Assembly: GCA_030549335.1 (NCBI GenBank)
Contig: CM060196.1
Coordinates: forward strand, 13,593,501-13,657,500
Reading direction: 5' to 3'
Source: Pontederia crassipes
Taxonomy: Eukaryota > Streptophyta > Magnoliopsida > Commelinales > Pontederiaceae
Length of the DNA stretch: 64,000 nucleotides
Positions 35,601-48,530 of the stretch are shown here, piece by piece. The notes beneath the pieces were generated by a model. That model was not told the DNA's origin and did not search any database. It saw only the letters and a program-made list of their open reading frames with translations. The position numbers and the translations under genes are program-made. Position 1 is the stretch's first letter, and every line of letters begins with the position of its first letter.

Positions 35601-38331
35601 TCTTCCTGCACCTTGTTCATACATGTTAGGGCCTGAAAGTTTGGTGGCACCCTCAACCAGAGCTTGCTTCATGCTTGCTGGATTCAAAACACGTTTCCTA
35701 CTACTTTCTGGAATGATGCTCACAAGCAAGCATACAACACCTGCAACCACTGGGCTTGCAACACTAGTACCTGACAGACTCTTGCAACCTGTGCTGATTT
35801 TAGACCCCATTATGTCCCGACCATAAGCAACAATATCTGGTTTTACACGGCCATAACTGTCAAGGCACAATACAAAATATGTGAACACCACCATAGGAAT
35901 ATACATAGATGTGAAGAAAAAAGAACCAACGTAGGCATTGAATGAAAAAGAATAATATTCATGTATTTAATACTAGACACTGAATCAAGAAGAAGAAGGA
36001 AGAGATGCAATTTGAAATTTGGATATTGTTCCCTAGATTTAGAACATTAGAAGTGATAAACCCAGTACAAGTATTACCCTGTGAAGTTGCTTGCAATTGT
36101 TAGAAAAAATACACAATACCCACATGGATATAAATGACAATTACATGTTGAGATTACACTGTAGCACGTAATATTACTCCACATAATATTATTGACTAAT
36201 AGACATGAAAGATTTTTTTTTTGAAGAGGATAGAAATACAAGAATTAACATTGTACATATTACTCTACGCAATTTTTATTGTGTAAAACACACACCAAAG
36301 AAATAATATTATATTAGTAAAGAAGATATTATTTTTCTTTTTTAAATATTGAATTTTGAAGATTGATTATCCTTATAAAATTAAATAAATTTTCTTTTAT
36401 ATTAATTATCATTTAATTTTATTAGTATTAATTACTAATTTTTAGTTACTTATAGTTACTTACTAATTTCAATAATATCTATTATGGAAATCGAACTTAT
36501 AAAAAACTAAAAAAGGATGATAGACCTTTTTTTTTGAGAGATGATGATAGACTTGTACAGCCATAAAAGTGCAAAATATTAATTAAAAGCTTCAAGTTAT
36601 GATGAAATTTGAAAAGCTCAGATGCTTTTCCATAAACCTAAGCCAAGGAGTCGAAGAAATGAGACACACAGGATAGGCCTCTGGTGTGACATTCATATTT
36701 TCTTTAAGACGATGGTGTTTGTTGAGGAATCAATTATAAAAGAAGGATAATGGCAACAGAAATGAAAAGATTGATCATAAACGATGGATGAATAAATAAA
36801 TAAATAAATAAATAAACAAAATTATTATTTTCACCTCTCAAAAAATTATTACCATTATCACAACTATTCTGGGTTTGTTACTGATGCCTTCATTTATTAA
36901 CCGACATGGTAGAGAGCTAACAATAGGAAAAAGATGAAAAGAAAGAATGAGACGAGATCTTGAGTCCTAATGGCTTTCTTCCAAATCCTTATAAGTACAA
37001 CATGAGAACACTTCCCAGAGAACAAATAAATATCAAGAAACAGGACCAAGCAAAGGATATTAAAGCAAAATGTTATAGAATCATTAAAAATCATTTATGG
37101 AAACCAGAAATGACAAATGCTATCATCTATTGATGATCGAAAGTTTCACCAAATATCTTCAGTTACAAATGTCTAAGAAAATGTCTTGGTATGATTGGAA
37201 AGAAAATGGAAGAAAATATCACAAAAGAAATGGCTTCAACCTACCCATGAGGAATCTCCCAAGTACTCATGCCGCGTGAAGAAAAGGAAGCAATATGGTC
37301 ATTGTAATCTATGCCCCCAACGCCAATAACATCACTTTGATCAGCTGGATTGTTTAGTGTTCCATAGAGAGGTCCATCATTTCCAATGGCCGACACCATA
37401 ATGATATTATTGGCCGTAAGCTCCCAAACCTGGATAAGCATTTATGGTACCAGTTCATATAGAGCATGAGCTTAAAGAGAACCAGGTCCTGTACAGTTCA
37501 TATATAGCATGTGTATACAATCTTTTCTTTTTCGTAATTAGGGAATGGGAACAAACCATGAGACCTTACTGGACATACAACAGCTTCTTGGGGATACTAT
37601 GCAGTATTGGGCACATTAGTGTATTCCTGTTCACAATACAGTTGGATGATGACAACTTCTTGGTAGTCCATTTTCTTAAGGGTTAGTCATCCTTTTACCT
37701 CTAACAAAGAGAACCAGGTCTAGTTTTAACAAGTTATCATTGCAGAAAGGTTTCAGTAATGAAACAACAGGAACATTTATAAAACCAATGTTTAGGTAGT
37801 CGTCCCTTTACCTCTCATAAAGAGAACCAGGTCTAGCTTTAACAAATTATTGCAGAAAGGTTTCAGTAATGAAAAAACAGGAACATTTATAAAACTGATG
37901 TTTTATTCTGTTGATGTTCTCATCACTCTAATATAAATCTAAAAGAAAAACATGTGATCAATTCTGGCAATGTTCTTAGGACCGAACTGGACAACTACCC
38001 AGACAAATGTCCATTTCAAGTTGAACCGTTCGGACCCAGATAACAATAAAATATTTATATTTAATACGATATACCAAGTTATCATATTTTAATCATCTAC
38101 CTATATGAATGATTTATATAAAAGAAAAAAATCATAAATTTAAAGAATTGAATTTTAAAATTTAATGTAAAGTTATTACACACTTGATAAATTAAAATCT
38201 TATTAAATTTAATTTTTATATATAAATTTTCTTCTAGTTAAAGTTTTTTCGTATTTCATATCTTTTTAATTTATGTTAGCAGTAACAAATAAATATTTTT
38301 CCCATATCAAAACATTATGACAAGATTATAT

Positions 38332-38368
<37 letters not shown>

Positions 38369-41300
38369 CATAATTAGTGGTTAACTATTTAATTTGATAT
38401 TATTACATACTAAATTAAAGAAAATTAAAATTTGTGTATTCATATTATATATATAAATATATTGTACTAACTATATTATAATATTATTATATGTTATACA
38501 TAAGACAAAGAAGTTTGCACCCTCCATCTGTAACAAATTTATCTAATATGATAAATATTATATATAATATAGTAAATATAATTAATTCATATTATAATAT
38601 ACATATATGATATTAAAAAATTGAATAAAAATCATAATCCATAAGATAAAGTCAAAAGTTCAACAAATATTAAACTAAATGAAGGAAAAAAGAATGCATG
38701 TACAAACATAGTCCCACATCGATAATAGTATTAATTAAGGAAGTAACAAATGGGTCAACATGGTTTTTTATGGAGAAAGTCCATCTTTAGATTTTTTTTC
38801 CAAATTTAATATAATATTTTTTATCAAATTATTTTTTAACAAAGAAAATTTGGTCGATTCAGAAAAGCCGATTTTATTTGATTTTTGACTGGTCTTGACC
38901 GGTAGCCTAATTGCAATCCCGTTTTTGAGCTTGTGATGGACAACCTTGGTGGTCGGTCGACAGTTGGACTAGCCCGACCGCCCAGTCCAGTCCGCGGCTC
39001 TCACAACAGTGAATTCTGACAAGGGTGCACTGGGCTCGCCTGGCTCAATGAGTGAGGCGGATCATGGGGCCAGAGGACAATCTATGGCGCGCGGTCATTC
39101 TCAACTACTACAAGTGGAATCTATCATCTTTCTGGCGGGAGGTTGCAGCCCTACTTCCACAAGTGGATCCATTCATGATTCCCTCTCTTGGCTCTAGGGA
39201 GGCCTTCTCTTTCTGGCAGCAGGACTGGTTACTCCGGAGCTCACTAGCAGCATCATTCCAGTCTTTGGGCGCTGGCGGTGCACCCTGACGCTTCTGTGGT
39301 GGAGACCTTGTCAAAGACTGGTGGCCCGGGCACCAGCTCCTGAATTCCTCTCTTCAGCTCCCCTCTTTCTGACCAGAACATCTCCAAGCTAGGAGCACTT
39401 CATCGGTGGATTGCCCCATTCCACACAAATTCCACATGAATCCCTTTAGACTGGACGTTTGGATGTGGCTGTTGGAGTTCTTGCTTGCAGCCTCTATCTT
39501 CGCTTTCTTCCCGCCACCTCATCCCTAGATACTTTTGGCAGATTGCAAACTCATATGGAGCTCCCGGATGCTACTAAAACTCAGGATTTTCGAAAGAATC
39601 CTCAATAAGAACATACAAAGTGGGCTGGGCACCCAACTCTGACGCATCTTGTGCACTGTGCGATGAGGCAGAGGGCACCATCAATCTTTTCTTTGGTTGT
39701 TCTGTATCCCGAGAGGTATGGCCGTGGTCGAGCATCATGGGCAATTTCCCATCAGCATCGGAGGCATTTTGGCAGCTACTTCGTGCTTGCATTGGGCATA
39801 GATAGGGCTTGTGAGCATCACTGGCGGCCTCTTGATCCGGTTCCTGGGCCATCTGATTCTTGCGTCACCTTGGAGGGAGATGTCTGATTGATGATATTGT
39901 ACACCTTTTTTCTTCTTTGGGAGTAGGGCTTTGCTTAGCAGTTGTACATCTCTCACTTTCTTTTGGCGCTCTCTTCTTGAGAGCTTACAGTTGTACATGT
40001 TCATCATTTCATAATGTTATATATACAGGAATAACAACCACAAATCCTAGAGGTCATCTTTTTTCTCCTAAAAGAAAATGTCTTCTGTTGGCCAAAAGTT
40101 TTTTTATTGCAAAGCACAGGCATGGAAAACATTTTCTTGCAACTTTTCTTATTTCTTTAAGGGGGTGGAGGGTGATGGGTTTTCGCTATATTTCCCTTGA
40201 AGCAAATACAACAACAACAAAGCCTTATCCCACTAGGTGGGGTCGGCTACATGGATCATATGATGGCCTCGTTGATCCATGTTCTTGAGATTCGACAGGG
40301 CTTTACGCTGGCTGTCGGGGCCTAACACAACCCTCCTCCTTTATCCGGGCTTGGGACCGGCTATAAAACATAGGCGGAGTTTCTCAGCATCAACTATGCT
40401 AAATGCAATTTTATTGGCATCAATATGCCCATGGCTACCAGCCTCGAATATGCTCAGATTCTCAGGTCTCCGATTGGCACTTTACCACTTAGCTATCTGG
40501 GTCTGCCACTGACGGACAGGCGCATTGTGGCCTGCGACTGGGCGCCGGTGATAAAAAGGGTAGAGTAGTGCTTGTCTGGATGGAAAAATATAGCAGGAGA
40601 AAAATATACTAAAGATTAAGTCCATTAAGGTTTCTCATAATACAGGTCGCTTTTTTGAGAGAAGAATACCGGTCCCTATAGCATATCATATTTGTGGCAT
40701 TGCATCTTTTCCAAACACATCTATCAACGACATGCCTTAAGCACATTGTTCAGTCAGACTTTTAATTCCTCATAAAAAAGGTAAAAGTTTCAAGAAGTCT
40801 TGCTGAAATGACCATGGTTGGGATAGTTTTCCCCTTTTTGCGATCTGAGTGGACACCCGGTGTAAACCTTGCTAATGCTATTCCCATACCAGTAGCACTC
40901 TCGATGAGACAATGGACCCAATGGCATAGTTGTAGGGTTATGGACACCATCTAGGGGGACCGGGAGCTAGATCTTGGACCCAATGTTTAGATTTGACCTA
41001 CATGACCAACGCATTATGGAGCTACTTGCATTACATGACAGGATCTCAAGACACTGTCCTGACGAGTCAAGGTATGGTCAGTGGCCTTGGCTTTTTGGCC
41101 ACTTCTTCAACCAAGGAGTAAATGTACATCTTCTCTCAGGGAGCATAGTAACCAATGTGATCCCCAACACATGCAGGGCATATAACCCCCTCTAAGTCAA
41201 AATTTTTGCTCGACTTCTAGGGTGAGGCAAGATCCTCAACGAAATTTACATGTGTGACGAGCTGCAAGGACATCAAGCCCTTGAGGTTAGATGCCCTTTG

Positions 41301-44300
41301 AACCCACTAACATTGTTGGGTGCATGGATTGTCGAAGTGTGTGAGGCAACCTTTCGCATTGTCTTTGGCAGTCACCTAGGTCATCTAGCTATAACGAAAT
41401 TACACTACTTTGGAAGTTTCAGTTATCCGCACCCATTTGGCTTTTTTACATTTGACGATCTTTGACCTTTATACAACTTGTACATTTCATGATTTTATGC
41501 TTTTAATTCAAAAGGGATGACTATCCAACCTTAGCAGTCATCATTCTCCTCATCAAGAAAAAAAACAAAGAAATAATCATGGCATAACTCTGAGCCAAGC
41601 GCTAATTATGAATAGGAATAGCATTTTTCGCCGGAACAATTTTTGCATTGGTCAAAGTAGAGAACTAAAGAAGAATGTTTGCATCAAATATATCAGAACA
41701 TGATCAACAAATTGCAATACAGTTGACCAAACATTGAGGACAAAGCAATTGCTAGCTTTGAAGATTGGTGTGGTGTGTATTCATGCTTTCCACATATGTG
41801 CACATGACTTGACTTCATTCATTGCATCCACGGATGCTCATTAAACCTCTCATTTAAATCCATAAAAACTTTCTCCCACTATTCCTTTGTATACTATTAG
41901 GTTGAGGTAACTTTCATTAACTTTCTCAGGATTATCCATCTTTGCAGCCTGTTTATGTTTTTCACCAACCTATGGCATATTTGCTTCTATTTCTCTCTTT
42001 CAAAAGGGAGGTTGTTTTATTTTTTGTTCTTTTACACCACAAGCTAAAATTCGTTTAAATTACATGTATCCCAAAGAACCCTATTACCAAAGAAAGAACA
42101 TCTGAAATAAGAAATATTGCAAGCATTGAAGAACTCATCCGGTTTCGCTTACCCTTTGCTTCTCTCAAGCTGTATTTTCAAATCTTTTTTTTTACAATAT
42201 TTTCAAATCTTATTGACAAGGAAAATAAATGTAGGACTTTACAGTTTGCAGATGACATTTCTAGTTTAGTGATAATTTCTGTAAATGGATTAATGTTTTT
42301 TAACATAGAATGGATTAATGCTTGTGTTATTAAATCCTGACTAACCCCCAACAAATAAAAAAATGATTGAGAAAAACCTTTTTTAGGGTAGAAGTTCCAA
42401 ATTTGAATGACAAAATATGACCAAAAGACTGAAGAATAATATTAAAATACAGATATTCAGGTAATATAATGGAAACTAAGAGGGAATAAAATACCACACA
42501 ATGTATTAAGTGTCATCGGTCGAGTTCCTTAATTTGATGAATTATTAAAGAACATGAACACTACCTTCTCAACAAATGGTAGATCCAGATAATCAGGTCC
42601 ACCAATACTCAAATTCAGCACATCCATCTCCATCGCTATAGCATAGTTAAATGCATCAAGAAACCATGATGTATAAGAAACCTGCAATTAAACTGAATGA
42701 AAAATTCTCATAATGTTGCTAACAGTTTCAATGACAACAGTAATGTAACATATTCTAGTGCAGTACTATATGATAACAGATGATAACACTTTTATTTTAT
42801 TTTTTGAAGATAACAGATGTCAACATATAGAACATTCCAATTGTACTACAAGAATAGGAGAAAAAGTAATACCAAATGGAAAAATAATATATCATAATAT
42901 TCTTTTAGACCCTTAGCATAGCTAGCCGCATCCAGAGTTTTTTTTTGGGAGGAGAAAAAGGATGACCACCAAAGTTGTGGTTGTCATGCATCCAGAGTTT
43001 TAATAATCTTTACTTCAGATCCATGGTGTAAAATGGACATACTCTAATAAAATACATTTCCTATGACAAATGTATAATTTATGCTGATTCCATCAGATTT
43101 ATAACTAAATAGATGGAAGTATAATAAATGAAGATAATTTGTTTTAGAAAGGAAGGTGATTTCTTTAAAGAGAATATCACAGGTTACAACATTGATACAA
43201 CAGAAAAAATAAGAAAAATGCCAGTTAAAAAAGAGAACTCAATATTTTTCTAAACGTAAATCCATTTGCAATTGAACTTGAATGCATGGAAGATGAAGTG
43301 GGAAAAATAGCAAGCAAGACATTCATGACAGGAGGAAAGTAGCTTTTGAAGAGATATCACTTCCTTAATGTTTTACCATTTCTATAGAACAGATTGGATG
43401 TCAAACTTGTAGGAAGAATCAACAGACAAAAGAATGTAATTTCGAATCGATATTAGAACAATGTAGTCCAAGAGTTTAGTAAAGGTCTGGTCTTCATATG
43501 CAATTACACTATCTTTGGGAGTGGAAGAGGTGTCCAGATAACAATTGGAATAGTATGCCAAATAATTAATATGAAAAACAATACCTGAGCATCTGTAAAT
43601 ACTCGAAAAGCATAAATCTCAGTATCAGGAGCAAAACCTAGGCATTCTGCATCTTCACCTGCAATAACGCCAGCTACAAATGTTCCATGCCCAAGATTAT
43701 CATTAAGTGTGTCTTCATTTGTCCAGTTAGTTCGCTCCTGGATATATTAACAAAAGTGCATTAGCAATTCAATGACCATAATGAAATATTTACATAGAAG
43801 TGTAAAAAGAAAAAGAAATAACCCAAAATCATAATGCAATTTGCTATAAACTGATAAAAAAAGAGCAAATCTACTTATTTCTTACACTTGTTCATGTATA
43901 AGAATAATAATGCTGCAAGACTGATACAAAGTAATTATGGTACATGGGAAATAAATATACCTTGATATTCCGAAAATGTGGATGATCTGCACGAATTCCA
44001 GTATCGAAAATTGCCATCTTAACTTTTGTACCAGTGAAACCCTTTGCCCAAAGTCTCTCAGCTCCAAAAAGAGATGTTACTTGTGATCTCTGCAACAGAA
44101 TTATCATTGATCATACATTCATACCTATCAATAGAAATGTGTGTGTGTATTGAAATCACCAAAGATAGTACCGATAGTATCCTCTAGAAAGAAATAGTAC
44201 AGTAGTAGCCACAATGCATTTTTGTGAAAGATAGCTATGGAACAACTAACATTTACCTTAAATATAGTAAGTCAACATCATCAACATTTCACTGCGTTGC

Positions 44301-45395
44301 CCTAATCATCTTATGTTATGCCACTAATCAACCAACTAGGAATTCAACCAACATCTAGTAAGTAGATCATACAGCATAAGCATATCAAAGTTATTTACTT
44401 TTTTAACACATCTGTTCTACATTTTGCTCCTACTGCTGTAATTACACACAAATTGATATATCAAGCATAATTCTCCATTTCTGAGAACAAATCCAAGGAA
44501 AACAAGTACTAAATTTCAAAAGACAAAAAAGAATTCGAAGAACCTATTCATTGCCTATGAATTTTCCTGTAATTAATCAACACTCTCTTTTTTTAATGGA
44601 GGAAACTCCTTTTTCTCCTTGCCCTTAGAGTTCTTTTAGAATGTCCTTGTCCATTTGATTCCTGGAACTAAGAAATTTATTATTCAGAGGTTCTTATATA
44701 TCAGACGAGTAATAGATATAATATTAGCAGTTCATTTACATAGAGTTTAGCTCAAAGATTAAGTTTTACTGATTTGCCAAGAAAATATCAAATTATGTTC
44801 GTAAAACCGGAAGAGAAGGACGTACATGGATAAGAATATGCCTTCTCCAGTTGATCGTAGTATTGATCAGTGTGCTATAAGCCTCCACTTCTTCTTCCTC
44901 AAATGACATTGGCGTAAAAATCTTTCCAGGCCGCTTCTTTGAGTCAAAGAAACTGCCACCTTTGGGAGTCCTCTCGGAGAATAAGGTACGAGAGTAACTC
45001 AAATCAACAGAAACATCCTTGACCCTTCCCAACCGCTGGATCTCCTTTATCAGCATTCCCCTCTGCGAATCACGGATCTCCAACACCCCAAAATCGGTCG
45101 GGAACGCCGCCGCGGGGTTCCTTCTCTCGACCCATCGCCACCCGTCCAGAAATTCGAGCTGCTTCTCGAGGTAGGTGCGATGGTCCTCGGCATCCCTGTA
45201 CTCGAGAAAGCGCACCACGTAGTTTCGGTCGTGGGCTCCGGGGGCGTTCTCGGCAGACGGAGGGCCGGGATCGGAAGCCCGGAGGAAAAGGACAGAGAAA
45301 GGGATCAAGGCGAAGGCGAAGAGGAGGGAGCGGAGAGAGGGAGTGACCCCGCCGAGGAAGGTCTGGCGGCGATTTAGACTCGGATCGGCAGTCAT
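32610..45395 (-). CDS. S1P: Site-1 protease (S1P, subtilase SBT6.1), 10 exons
   Basis: Exons in coding order (+ coordinates): 44826-45395, 43961-44089, 43585-43737, 42565-42681, 37245-37429, 35593-35856, 34440-35511, 33500-34021, 32792-32852, 32610-32701. They join in frame to 1054 aa, near the plant S1P length. An N-terminal hydrophobic signal (about 20-40) precedes a prodomain. The subtilase triad is Asp219 ([13 protein letters not shown]), His250 (GHGTFVAG) and Ser416 (SGTSVASP), with oxyanion Asn340 (AIGNDGP). A long C-terminal region ([28 protein letters not shown]) is followed by a membrane span ([18 protein letters not shown]) and a basic RQRRRRRRK tail. S1P works in the Golgi, cutting membrane-bound bZIP factors such as bZIP17/28, pro-RALF peptides and pectin methylesterase precursors. 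All catalytic residues are intact. Intron 4 is 5.1 kb and loaded with retroelement pieces. Confidence 0.95.
35857..37244 (-). other. Intron 5 of S1P
   Basis: AT-rich intron of 1.4 kb. It has two poly-T plus GA(A)GAG motifs (about 36209 and 36526) that look like ends of small retroinsertions, and an (AAAT)n run at about 36790-36816. No gene. Confidence 0.7.
37682..37902. repeat. Imperfect tandem duplication (period about 112 bp) in S1P intron 4
   Basis: Copies at about 37682-37792 and 37794-37902 share AAAGAGAACCAGGTCTAG, GCAGAAAGGTTTCAGTAATG and AACAGGAACATTTATAAAAC, with scattered substitutions and a small deletion. A partial third AAAGAGAACCAGGTC occurs at about 37475. Confidence 0.85.
38336..38367. 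repeat. (AT)n microsatellite
   Basis: Uninterrupted run of about 32 bp in S1P intron 4. Confidence 0.9.
39020..40000 (+). pseudogene. L1-like LINE 3' fragment (reverse-transcriptase C-terminal region)
   Basis: Shares segments with the LINE fragment at 54436-55865: GGCGGATCAT.GGGGCC.GAGGACAATCT, the TTTCTGGCGGGAGG/TTCTGGAGGGGAGTGG region, CTCATTCTGGCGGCA-type sequence and the GAGAGCT.ACA.TTGTA 3' end. This is the post-RT (zf-RVT-like) part of a plant L1-type ORF2. Frames are broken by stops and shifts. Antisense to S1P. The 5' boundary is approximate. Confidence 0.65.
40208..40381 (-). mobile_element. SINE (Au-type, 174 bp) in S1P intron 4
   Basis: On the + strand it reads from the (CAA)n tail through CCCACTAGGTGGGGTCGG to GGCGGAGTT, so the element is in - orientation, the same as S1P. 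Head and tail are intact. The central junction is diverged (GAGGCCATCATATG in place of GAATAGCGTCGTATG), which marks it as an older copy. It abuts an L1-like RT fragment on its right. Confidence 0.85.
40383..40569 (+). pseudogene. L1-like LINE reverse transcriptase fragment
   Basis: An open frame of about 60 codons reads [10 protein letters not shown]... then [19 protein letters not shown]. This is the RT thumb region (GLxINxxKS, then PIxYLGxPL) of plant L1-type elements. It starts within 2 bp of the SINE head, so the SINE probably inserted into this LINE or the two were joined by deletion. The homologous stretch at 54475 reads TPIGTLPITYLGLPLSDR. Confidence 0.75.
40570..41470. other. Unclassified, possibly transposon-derived sequence in S1P intron 4
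   Basis: GC content and word usage are higher than in the surrounding intron, and several medium frames are open (40974-41195 and 41250-41465 on +), but no protein family was recognised. Probably a decayed mobile element. Confidence 0.3.
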
Positions 45396-45687
45396 CGGTG
45401 TAGAGGCCGCTTGGATCGCCTCAAGAGGAGGTGCCCTCTACGATTAAACGGCGTCCGGCCGGCCGCATTTCTCCGCCGTCAGCCTCCGATCGTCGTCCAA
45501 CAACGACGGTAACCGGTTGGCGGCGAAACAAGGAGAAAGAGGTGTGCGCAGGAAACAATTAAGACTCTGCAAATCATATCAAATCGCGACCGGCAAAATT
45601 ATCCATTGGCATTTTTTTACCCTCGACGCCCTCATTATCCAAAGTCCAAACAGACATATCGACCGACGATGGTAATTAATCAGGGGC

Positions 45688-45731
<44 letters not shown>

Positions 45732-46250
45732 AAAAATAACAGTAAATTAAGTAAATATATAATTTTATATTCGATCGACTTAAACTTGACGCAGTTGGTA
45801 ATTAGGCAGGGACATCGATATTTATTATGTTTTACTGTTTATAAAAAATAACAAATCGAATTTAGAAAAAAAAAAGAAAAGGGTGAATATGTTTAAAAAC
45901 ACAAATTTCAGAATTAAATTATTACAAGAAAAGATTGTTTCTTGGGACAATATATGTTTCTCGTTTAATAATAAAAATAATAATATAGCAAGTACAACAT
46001 AAAATAAATATTTATTTGCCCTATATTTCTATAACATTTAGGATAAATTTTGATTTTTTTTCCCAGTGCTTGTTCATATATTATAGTTTATTAAGATTCT
46101 TTCTTTTTTATATTTTTTGTTATCAAAATAATATTAATCAAGATAAAACGATATATAAAAGAAAGAAACATAATTACACATTGAGTGATATTTTTAGTAT
46201 TACAATCGCGTCTGTTCCCCTGAAAATTTAACATAAAAATTTGTGGTTTT
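45396..46250. other. S1P promoter side and flanking AT-rich DNA
   Basis: The GC-rich 5' leader of S1P (on the - strand) occupies about 45396-45560. Beyond it are an (ATT)n microsatellite (45688-45730) and AT-rich intergenic DNA. No TATA box could be assigned with confidence. Confidence 0.6.
45688..45730. repeat. (TTA)n microsatellite, about 43 bp
   Basis: Uninterrupted TTA trinucleotide run. Confidence 0.95.
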
Positions 46251-46759
46251 GTTTGTAAAAAATATGTTTTTCTTGTATGTATAGGAAGCGTGCTAGAAAA
46301 TATAAATTAGCTATTTTTTATATCGTTTGAGAAATGTCGTTGAAAAAAAATTATGTAAGTTCTTGTGAATAGAAAATTTCTAATAAACCTTATCTATTTA
46401 TTTGATTTATATCATTTGAGAAATGTATCTTGAAAAAAAATTTATGTAAGTTCTCGTTAATAGAAAATTACTTGAAGAAGACTTTTTACTAAACATAAAG
46501 CTAACATCTTCTTCAAATAAATAGTATTTGATAATCTAACGCTTCTTAGCGTGTCTTGAAGTGCATACCCGTGAATAATACGATGAACAATATGATAATG
46601 TCAAAATAATAAGACACAATAGTAATGGTCAAAATGAGGCTGTTAACATATGATACTTCTACATGTTATGGTCCATGGAGAACATTCACATTTCTCTTCA
46701 TCACATTTGTTAAGAAGTCTCTACATTCATTTGTTAGCATTTTGTTATATCTTCATGCC

Positions 46760-48530
46760 TAAGTATTAAAATTGAAGTTTTAGATTGAGTCTCAATCCAT
46801 AATCAATTAAGAGGCATGTCTCAGAATATTTTTCACATAACAACAATATTCCCTTAAAATCATAACATGCTCATCCACACTCAAATTTATCATTCATTGT
46901 GTAATGATATATTGAATATTTTGTGTTTGTGAATCTTTTCTTTATATTTCTTATGCTACTTTTTCTTTTTTTACTAAAAAATACTATTTTAATGTATCTT
47001 TTTTTTTTGTTGACTAAAAATTTTGGTTTGTATCTATTGTACATGAGTGATGTAATTGGCAAGCAATGACGAAATATTCAAAGAAAACACTTCAAAAATT
47101 TACAAATTCAATGGATACTTCCTATCCGACCTTAGTTATTTGGGTTGTTCATTGGTTGATTACACGAGACAATTTAACAATAATTACTATTTTTTTGTTT
47201 TTTAAAATACTACTATGTTAATTATTTGCATATTTATTTACCTCTTGGCTATCTTTTGTCACGTCCCAACATGATGAAAATGTACATACTCGTTAACAAA
47301 ATCTACTTTATAACAAAATAGCTAAAATATAAATTTAAATATTTGACAAGATGTCAAAGTGTTGCTTAACATTTACAATTCAACGATGCTTTCAATTTCA
47401 ATTCTACAAGAAATCTTGTAGGTAAAAAAATAATCAAAATTATTCAATATTTACAATGATGATTGTACCATTTTTCTTCGGGTCATTATTGTTATAAACA
47501 TGTATGTGGAAAATTTGATGTTTTTTTTGTGAAGAAGGCTGAACAAATCTCATGCAAAAAATTTCGAAAATGATATCTAAATATAGTCTTAGGAGTATCT
47601 CTCAATCAATTATTGATGTCACTAGAGTTAGTCATCATTTGTATAAAATTTTCATCATAGAGCATGGATATTAAAGTAGATAAGTTTATTGTGCATCATG
47701 AGTATCAATAAAATTAATTATATGAGCAAGCTTAAGGAATAAATATTAAAATCAAATTTCAGATTGAGTCCCAGTTCACAATCAATTAAGAGGTATGATT
47801 GAGAATATTTTTTACATAACAACAATTTCCCTTTGAAAACATCACCATGAAGTAGTCATCCACACCCAAGTTTACCCTTTATTGCATGATGATCTATTGG
47901 ATATTTGTGTTTGTGAAACTTTTATTTATAGTGGATTGTTATGTGACTTTTTCATTTTTCCTAATAGTACTATTTTAATGTATCTTCATTTTGTTGATGG
48001 GAGAATTTGATTCATAACTATTGTACATGAGTGATGTAATTGGCAAATAATCACGAAATATTCAAGAAAAACACTTAAAAATCTACAACTTTAATGGATA
48101 ATTAAATTCCTATATATCATTAGTTTCCTTGGGTTGTTATTTTGTCACTAAGAAATGTATGATTCAATGAGGCAATTTAACAATAATTACCACTTTGTTT
48201 TTTAAAAAAAATTACCCATTTGCTAAGTATTTTCATATTCATTTACATGGGCAAGCACTAAGAAAGAAGTGTCAAAATCGAAGTCTAAAATTGAGCCTCA
48301 ATCCATAATTAATTAAAAGATATGACTAGGAATATTTTTCGCATAGCACCAATCTCCCACAAAAAACATTCTTTCCAATGATGAAGCAATCACCCACACT
48401 TAGGTTTACCTTTGATTGTGCAATGATTCATTGAACATTTGTGTTTGTGAATATTTTTTATAGTGACTTGTTATGTGTCTTTCTCTTTTTTTCTAAAAGT
48501 ACTATTTTATTTTATATACTACTAAACAAT
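46760..48530. repeat. Three diverged copies of a ~450-520 bp repeat
   Basis: Copies begin near 46760, 47735 and 48253. Each runs in the same order: ATTGAGTC/ATTGAGCC..CA.TCAATTAAGAGG.ATG..GAATATTTTT..CATA.CA.CAAT, then ATCCACAC..AA.TTTA, then ATTT.TGTTTGTGAA, then CTTTTTC.TTTTT. The first two also share TATTGTACATGAGTGATGTAATTGGCAA (written here as two adjoining motifs, TATTGTACATGAG and TGATGTAATTGGCAA). Copies 2 and 3 are adjacent; copy 1 is separated by about 500 bp of other sequence. No ORF and no recognised element family. Confidence 0.75.

Larger units (their letters stand above)
37430..42564 (-). other. Intron 4 of S1P (5.1 kb)
   Basis: Holds a 112-bp tandem duplication (37682-37902), an (AT)n run (38336-38367), an L1-like LINE 3' fragment (about 39020-40000), a full-length SINE (40208-40381) and an L1-like reverse transcriptase fragment (40383-40569). 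About 0.9 kb of unclassified, possibly transposon-derived sequence follows (40570-41470). The rest is ordinary intron. Confidence 0.8.

Noticed and set aside
38711-38721. GTCCCACATCG, identical to the plant snRNA upstream sequence element
   Set aside because: No TATA box lies at the expected 23-34 bp spacing and no snRNA-like sequence follows. It is probably a chance or repeat-borne match.
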